Origin: Candidatus Gracilibacteria bacterium
GTDB lineage: Bacteria > Patescibacteriota > Gracilibacteria > BD1-5 > UBA6164
Assembly (NCBI GenBank): GCA_010119145.1
Contig: JAACSU010000007.1
Location: 639,869-703,868 of the forward strand
DNA length: 64,000 bases
Direction: 5' to 3'
A program made the position numbers and the translations under genes. Below the pieces are notes generated by a model. The model worked only from the letters and a program-made list of their open reading frames with translations. It was not told the DNA's origin and did no database searches. Every line of letters starts with the position of its first letter. Position 1 is the stretch's first letter. Below, piece after piece: positions 59,415-64,000 of the stretch.

Positions 59415-60125
59415 ATGCAAAATATCTCAACCACTCATATTCAAAAGCTTAAAAATCATTTATGAGTAAAAAGTGAAAAAAATGAACATGAAAAGAGCTT
59501 ATGGAAAAAGGTAGAAAAATTTTTAAAATTATTTAACTCATTGCCTTGAATACAGTGTATATGTGTCTGCAATTCACTTGCTATGAACGCAACAAATAAA
59601 GATTCTGATATAGATCTTTTTATTATTTCAAAAACTAACAGACTCTGGACTGCCAGAATAATGATGACACTAAGTATGATACTTACCTGACAAAGAAAAA
59701 ATAAGTACAATCATGCTTGAAAATTTTGTCTTTCATTTTTTATATCTGAGCAGAACTTAGATATCAGTGAAATTGCTCTTGAAAATGATGTATATTTAGC
59801 TTATTGGATACAAACGCTTGTTCCAATCATAAATAAGAATGAAACATTTGAAAAATTTCAAAAAGCTAACTCCTATCAAAATATTATTACTCCCGAAAAG
59901 AGTGATAATTCTAGAATAACTCATCTACAAAGTGAACTAAAGTGAGTTCGAGTTTGAAATTTTATTGAAAAGATTTTCAAAAGTATATTTCTCCCACGGA
60001 CAAAAAAAAGATTCTCACAATTGTGAAAACCTTATTGAGTTATAATAACTGATACGATGCTAAAATTTCACAATGAGGATAAGCGAATTATCATTCGAGA
60101 TCAGATTTTACAAGATTCAGTGTAA
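59415..60125 (+). CDS. nucleotidyltransferase-fold protein
   Basis: 236 residues. The core motif NSLAMNATNKDSDIDLFII (about 52-70) follows the GSxAxG...DSDIDL pattern of DNA polymerase beta-type (MNT/minimal) nucleotidyltransferases; the first Gly is replaced by Asn (NS). A helical C-terminal part follows. It may modify a protein, an antibiotic or an RNA; the substrate cannot be known. Its last 38 bases overlap the 3' end of the convergent CNNM gene. Confidence 0.75.
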
Positions 60126-61410
60126 CTTCTATTTTTCCTATCATAGCATCCTCTACTTCTAAAATAGTAAAACAAAGCGTATTTCAACTTGCTTCTTCTT
60201 TATCATCTAGGACATTGAAACATATAGTTTCATTTTTTTCTGGAAATCTTTCAAGTTCATGAGTCAAAATATAACTTACCGTCTCAGAACCAAACTCTTT
60301 TTCATCAAAACCGATATCTGAAAATTCAAGTTCAAACTCCTCAAGTATATCATCCATAGAAATTGATGAGTCTATAGTGTAACTATTGTTTCCATTTTCA
60401 ATTATTTCATCAGTCTCATAGTCTGTCTCATCATGAATTTCACCAAAAACTTCCTCAATAATATCCTCCAGAGTTACTATTCCGGCTACTCAACCATACT
60501 CATCAATAACAATAGACATATGTTGCCTACTCTCTTTGAATATCTCAAGTAATACATCTATAGGTTGACTGAGCGGAGCCTTGATAAGCTTTTTAAAATG
60601 AAGTTCTGAGAGTTTACGAGATTCGTGCCCTTGTGACTTTTCTCTGAGTAGATCACGAATTGTGATAATACCAACTATATCATCAATTGTTTCATGAAAA
60701 ACTGGGATTCTACTATGCGTATGTTTCATATAAAATTCAAGAGCTTCTGATACGGTTTTTTCATCTGAAAGTGCTTCAAGTTTCACTCTTGGAATCATAA
60801 TCTCCTCTATAAGTGTATCTGAAAACTCAAGCGTATTTTTGAGTCTCGTATGATCATCATCCTCAAGCGTTCATGAAGATCTTCACATATCTAAAAATGT
60901 CTCTATTTCCTCATCAGATATACTAATTGGTTTAGCTGTTCCTGTAAATAACTTGATAATTTTTTCTATAATCCAAATAATTGGAAACAAAAGAATCATG
61001 AGAAATCTATATACTGGAGATACGAGAAGTGATATTGATTCAGCATTTTTACTCGCAAAACTCTTAGGGATTATTTCTCAAAACATAAGGAGTAGAAAAG
61101 TGATGGCTCAGGTAGCAATCGCGACTGCTACTGCCTCCTCCATTCAAGAATTTTGAGCAAATGTGAGTGAAATTTGAGTTGCAAGAGCAGCTGTATAAAC
61201 ATTTACAAGATTATTTCCCACCAAAATGGTAATAAGGAGTCTATCAGTATTTGATTTAATTATAGCTAAGGATTTTGCCCCAAACAGCTTTTGTTTCACA
61301 ATACTTTCGATTTTATGACTTGGAAGACTCATTAGTGCAATCTCAGTTCAAGAAAAAAATCCAGACAACACAAACAATAAAATAAATATAAAGTATATCG
61401 AGGGGTCCAT
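60088..61410 (-). CDS. CNNM/CorC-type transporter (DUF21, CBS pair, CorC domain)
   Basis: 440 residues. Order: DUF21 membrane domain (about 1-190, with SGTEIALMSLPSHKIE and IPKSFASKNAES), a pair of CBS domains (about 210-330, with MIPRVKLEALSDEKTVSEALE and the GGVAGIVTLEDIIEEVFGEI end) and the C-terminal CorC_HlyC/transporter-associated domain. The family exports Mg2+ or other cations or is linked to haemolysin. The stop shares a region with the end of the convergent nucleotidyltransferase. Confidence 0.92.
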
Positions 61411-61487
61411 AAATTTTTAACAATAAAGAATTAGCTCTCAAAAAGAGATTTCGGAAGAATTATAAAGAAAAATCTATAATTTGAAAA

Positions 61488-62648
61488 TTATTTTAAAGTG
61501 AAGTTCTCAAGCTGTTCTCAAATAAGTCTCCCCTCTGCATCTATGAGTATATGAGATCCTAAATATCAGAGTATTCCTGTTTGAGAATCATCTAATGGAT
61601 TCATATATACTCATGATCCTGTGAGTGCATCCTCGAGTTGTACCTTGTACAAGAGAGCCCCAGATCCTGAGGTATTTTCTATAAATAATGCGTAATCAAA
61701 ACTAGTAAAATCAAATTGAAAGGCAGATCAGGTCCCAGAGGCTATACTCATGTCATTTTGTAAGTATCAGATAGTAGCAAGCTCGCCTGTTCAAACTAAT
61801 GTATTTTGAATTATTAATTCATTTGTTTCATCATAACTCGATTTATTTATGATGTATAAAACTGCTTTAAAAGTCTTGTTAATATCAAGTTTGAGATATC
61901 AATTTGATAGTCATTGTATTTTCTTATAGATAGTATCAGTATTGTTCGAATTATTTTCAATATATTGTTTCATTTTAGTATTTGACCAAAATATATTGTA
62001 GAGTCACGAATTATCAAGTACATATCAATAGGATAAGAGTCTGGCACCAGCGTCATCATCTACATATCAATTTGGATACATTTGAGATCACGTTGAGCTT
62101 ATAGTATAGTTATCACTGTTAAAATTGTCATCTATACCGTCTGGAACAAGTGGGAACGATAGACTCAGGTCAATAAATGTATTTTCTGCATCTGGAAAAT
62201 TTCAACTCGTACTTCAAGAGTTTGTTATAAGCTGTGATCAAAGATACTGTGCAAATTGTAGATCTGAATATCCGGAATTAAAATAAAAACTAACAGGATT
62301 TCCATTAAATGATCATTCACATGAAATTATTCATCAAGTATATGTAAGTTGACTGCTTAAATTTGTTTGTCTGAGAGTTGCTCCACTCATAGTATAGTTT
62401 GTAGGACACCCTACAATATCAACAAATCAGCTTCCATTTGCATTGAGATCCTTTGCGTACTTATAAGTTAAATCTGACTTAGATTTTATTATACTGTTCA
62501 GTGAGAGATCTATATTTCGTAAATCATACTCTGTAGAGAGCTGTACAGCAACATTGAGAATAACCGTTGCCATGATAACTCCTAATATTACAAGCACGAG
62601 TGTATAGACTAAAACAGTTCAACGAAGTATATTATTTATTTTTTTCAT
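61488..62648 (-). CDS. PilX-like pilus-associated secreted protein
   Basis: 386 residues. N-terminus RGTVLVYTLVLVILGVIMATVIL: Gly before a long hydrophobic helix, as in PilX-type minor pilins that lack Glu5. Then a big extracytoplasmic part, beta-rich, with two cysteines (VGCP and ISCEG) and GSGA-type strands. The pilin gene at 62650 ends one base before its start, so the two are probably co-translated. It may cap or initiate a type IV pilus or a related secretion machine. Confidence 0.72.
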
Positions 62649-62649
62649 A

Positions 62650-63249
62650 TTAAAATGTCAATGTATATTCAAATATATCCTCTCTATTTATTTCAGTCCA
62701 ATCAACTCATATGCGTGCCTCATTAAACACTGGGAATAGTTTTAAATTAATATCAAGAATATCTCAAGAATTATAAAAGTTCATTTGAAAATCTTTCACA
62801 TAAAAATCAGGAAATGTAGCATCTCAATTGAATTTCAAAGTCTCAATAATTGTGGGGTCTCAAACAATTTGACTGATTTCAGATTCAGATAATACTCTGT
62901 ATCAGAGTATGTTGGGATAATATATGTCAAAATCAGAGTCAACTGCAAGGGTAAGCGTGTCTCTATTTACAACTCCTACCAATACGCCTGAATCTCACTG
63001 GGTATTGAGAAGATATCCTGCGTCAAAACCAGAGTTTTCTGCTACATCTTTCACTATAACCATATTTCAAGAATTGAATATAGTTGCAAAATTGTTAAAA
63101 TCCATTAAAAAATCAGCATTTCTGGTTGTAGTAGAAATGCCGAGAATCGTGTCACTAATAAGATAAAAGATCCCTCAAAGTAAAAGTGTGGAAATAATTA
63201 TAGAAACTAAAAGTTCTACGAGCGTGAATGCATTTTTGTTATTGTCCAT
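62650..63249 (-). CDS. type IV pilin-like protein with class III leader (PilW/GspJ-like)
   Basis: 199 residues. MDNNKNAFTLVELLVSIIISTLLLG: short leader, then the classic FTLVELL with Glu at +5. The -1 residue is Ala, not Gly. The globular head is beta-rich and ends in EYTLTF. It should be processed by a prepilin peptidase and inserted into a type IV pilus. Genes for the pilus ATPase, PilC or PilD are not in the window. It is next to PilX-like 61488 on the same strand. Confidence 0.88.
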
Positions 63250-63333
63250 AGTTTAAACACGAGTAGTTTTGCAATATAGTAAAAAAAATCTATATTTAAT
63301 ATAAAGTATTATAATTAAAAAAATATATTATCA

Positions 63334-63774
63334 ATGCGAGTAAATACGAAAGCAGAGTCATTTGTTTGAATTGTTGTATGAGTATTCATCCTCTCTTTTG
63401 TAATGTTGTGAATTATAAACATACTCATTTTCAGTACTGACTTAACTGTTAAGTATAATGATAACAATAGAACTCAAGTACTTAAACAGAACATATCAAA
63501 CGCAGTAAAGAATACTGATACTTCCCTCCTTCAAGAAAAAGAAGTCTTTTATGTTTACAAAAATATTGCTACAAAAGAATACGAGATCTTTACCTGAGCT
63601 ACAAACGAGAGATACAAGTATATCAATGAGCAAGGAGAATTTATTGCTGATATTAATAGCTATGATGGGGACATATATTCTCAAACACTTTGGGTTGATA
63701 CGGAAGATATCACATTTCTTGAAGAAAATCAGATTATAAGAGCAAGTATTAAAAAATTAGTAAAAGTGAATTAG
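63334..63774 (+). CDS. small pseudopilin-like membrane protein
   Basis: 146 residues. Start MRVNTKAESFVGIVVGVFILSFVMLGI has the KA-x-S pattern also seen in the 16114 pilin, then a hydrophobic helix, but no Glu at +5. The remaining 115 residues are a soluble head with many Lys/Asn/Thr and no cysteine. It is divergent from the 62650-61488 pair and may be a third minor pilin. A TATAAT lies at 63310-63315, in the 84-base gap before the gene. Confidence 0.7.
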
Positions 63775-63800
63775 TTAACATACACTAGTAAAAATTACAT

Positions 63801-63832
63801 TAAAAAAAACAGTCTCGAGACTGTTTTTTTTA
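63801..63832. terminator. bidirectional terminator between the 63334 gene and the partial 63844 gene
   Basis: TTAAAAAAAACAGTCTCGAGACTGTTTTTTTTAA is nearly a perfect palindrome. Confidence 0.9.
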
Positions 63833-63843
63833 ATGTATTATGA

Positions 63844-64000
63844 TTATTGAGTGGCCTCTTGTTGAAGAGTATCAATTTGTGTTGGAGCAGCTTGTTGTGA
63901 AGATGCTTGTTGAATACAAGCAGCATTTATAACTTGAACAGTAGCAACATTATCAAGAGTGACTTCAACTGGATCACACTTATCTTTTACTTGTTCGATG
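63844..64000 (-). CDS. C-terminal end of a Gln-rich protein (5' end outside window)
   Basis: 52 codons to TAA, in the same direction as the pilin pair. Only the end is visible: two cysteines (KDKCDPVEV, NAACIQQA) and a Gln/Ala/Thr-rich tail IQQASSQQAAPTQIDTLQQE. Probably extracytoplasmic, judging from the composition and the cysteines, but not identified. Confidence 0.65.
   Translation of the reverse strand, partial: IEQVKDKCDPVEVTLDNVATVQVINAACIQQASSQQAAPTQIDTLQQEATQ

Overview
The window comes from a bacterium that reads TGA as glycine (translation table 25). That points to the candidate-phyla lineages Absconditabacteria (SR1) or Gracilibacteria (BD1-5); I cannot separate them from sequence alone. 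The proof is internal. TGA falls at invariant glycines of well-known motifs: both Walker A loops of ClpC, the G of HEYGH in the M50 protease, the second G of the ABC signature LSGGEKQR, GLGNPGEKY of Pth, and GKTGMGKS of the VirD4-like ATPase. Every complete gene ends in TAA or TAG. Standard-code reading shatters nearly every gene, so all coordinates below use TGA=Gly. The DNA is A+T-rich, genes are tightly packed on both strands, and no gap between genes exceeds about 225 bases. I saw no tRNA, rRNA, CRISPR array, insertion sequence or phage module.

Layout. 1-7.7 kb: tail of an Ig-like secreted protein, 2-Cys peroxiredoxin, small membrane-anchored helical protein, ClpC, and two secreted cysteine-containing unknowns. 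7.7-12.3 kb: a housekeeping operon (map, Nudix, Xer recombinase, kinase-like protein, pth, murC). 12.3-16.8 kb: PrxQ and SecD, a small broken gene under a near-consensus promoter, rlmN and a pilin-like protein. 16.8-20.9 kb: one 1360-residue protein of unknown function. 21-25.5 kb: RseP-like site-2 protease, HD hydrolase, Tgt, stand-alone RelA/SpoT-type HD protein, CutA. 25.5-31 kb: FTR1-type iron permease, a 1067-residue GT-C membrane glycosyltransferase and malic enzyme. 31-43.8 kb: a surface-polysaccharide locus (flippase, UDP-GlcNAc 2-epimerase, CapD/PseB-like dehydratase, RmlD-like reductase, methyltransferase, five glycosyltransferase genes) and rsmA.

44-50.2 kb: a surface-protein module made of a 1227-residue cadherin/LamG-like protein, a small abundant-looking secreted protein split by an in-frame TAG, and a membrane protein resembling DUF916 (the WxL-partner family). 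50.2-56.3 kb: secreted protein, small membrane protein, Hsp20, RluD, RecO-like, short DnaJ, methyltransferase and FtsE-like ATPase. 56.3-64 kb: VirD4/TraD-like ATPase, rubredoxin-superoxide reductase fusion, nucleotidyltransferase, CNNM/CorC transporter and a type IV pilin-like cluster.

Taken together the window describes a small-genome cell that invests heavily in its surface (polysaccharide, pilins, adhesin-like proteins) and in oxidative-stress defence (two peroxiredoxins, superoxide reductase). The most interesting items are the WxL-like surface module with its amber-interrupted member, a second small gene interrupted by TAA, the 1360-residue unknown, and the contrast between TGA-poor and TGA-rich genes.
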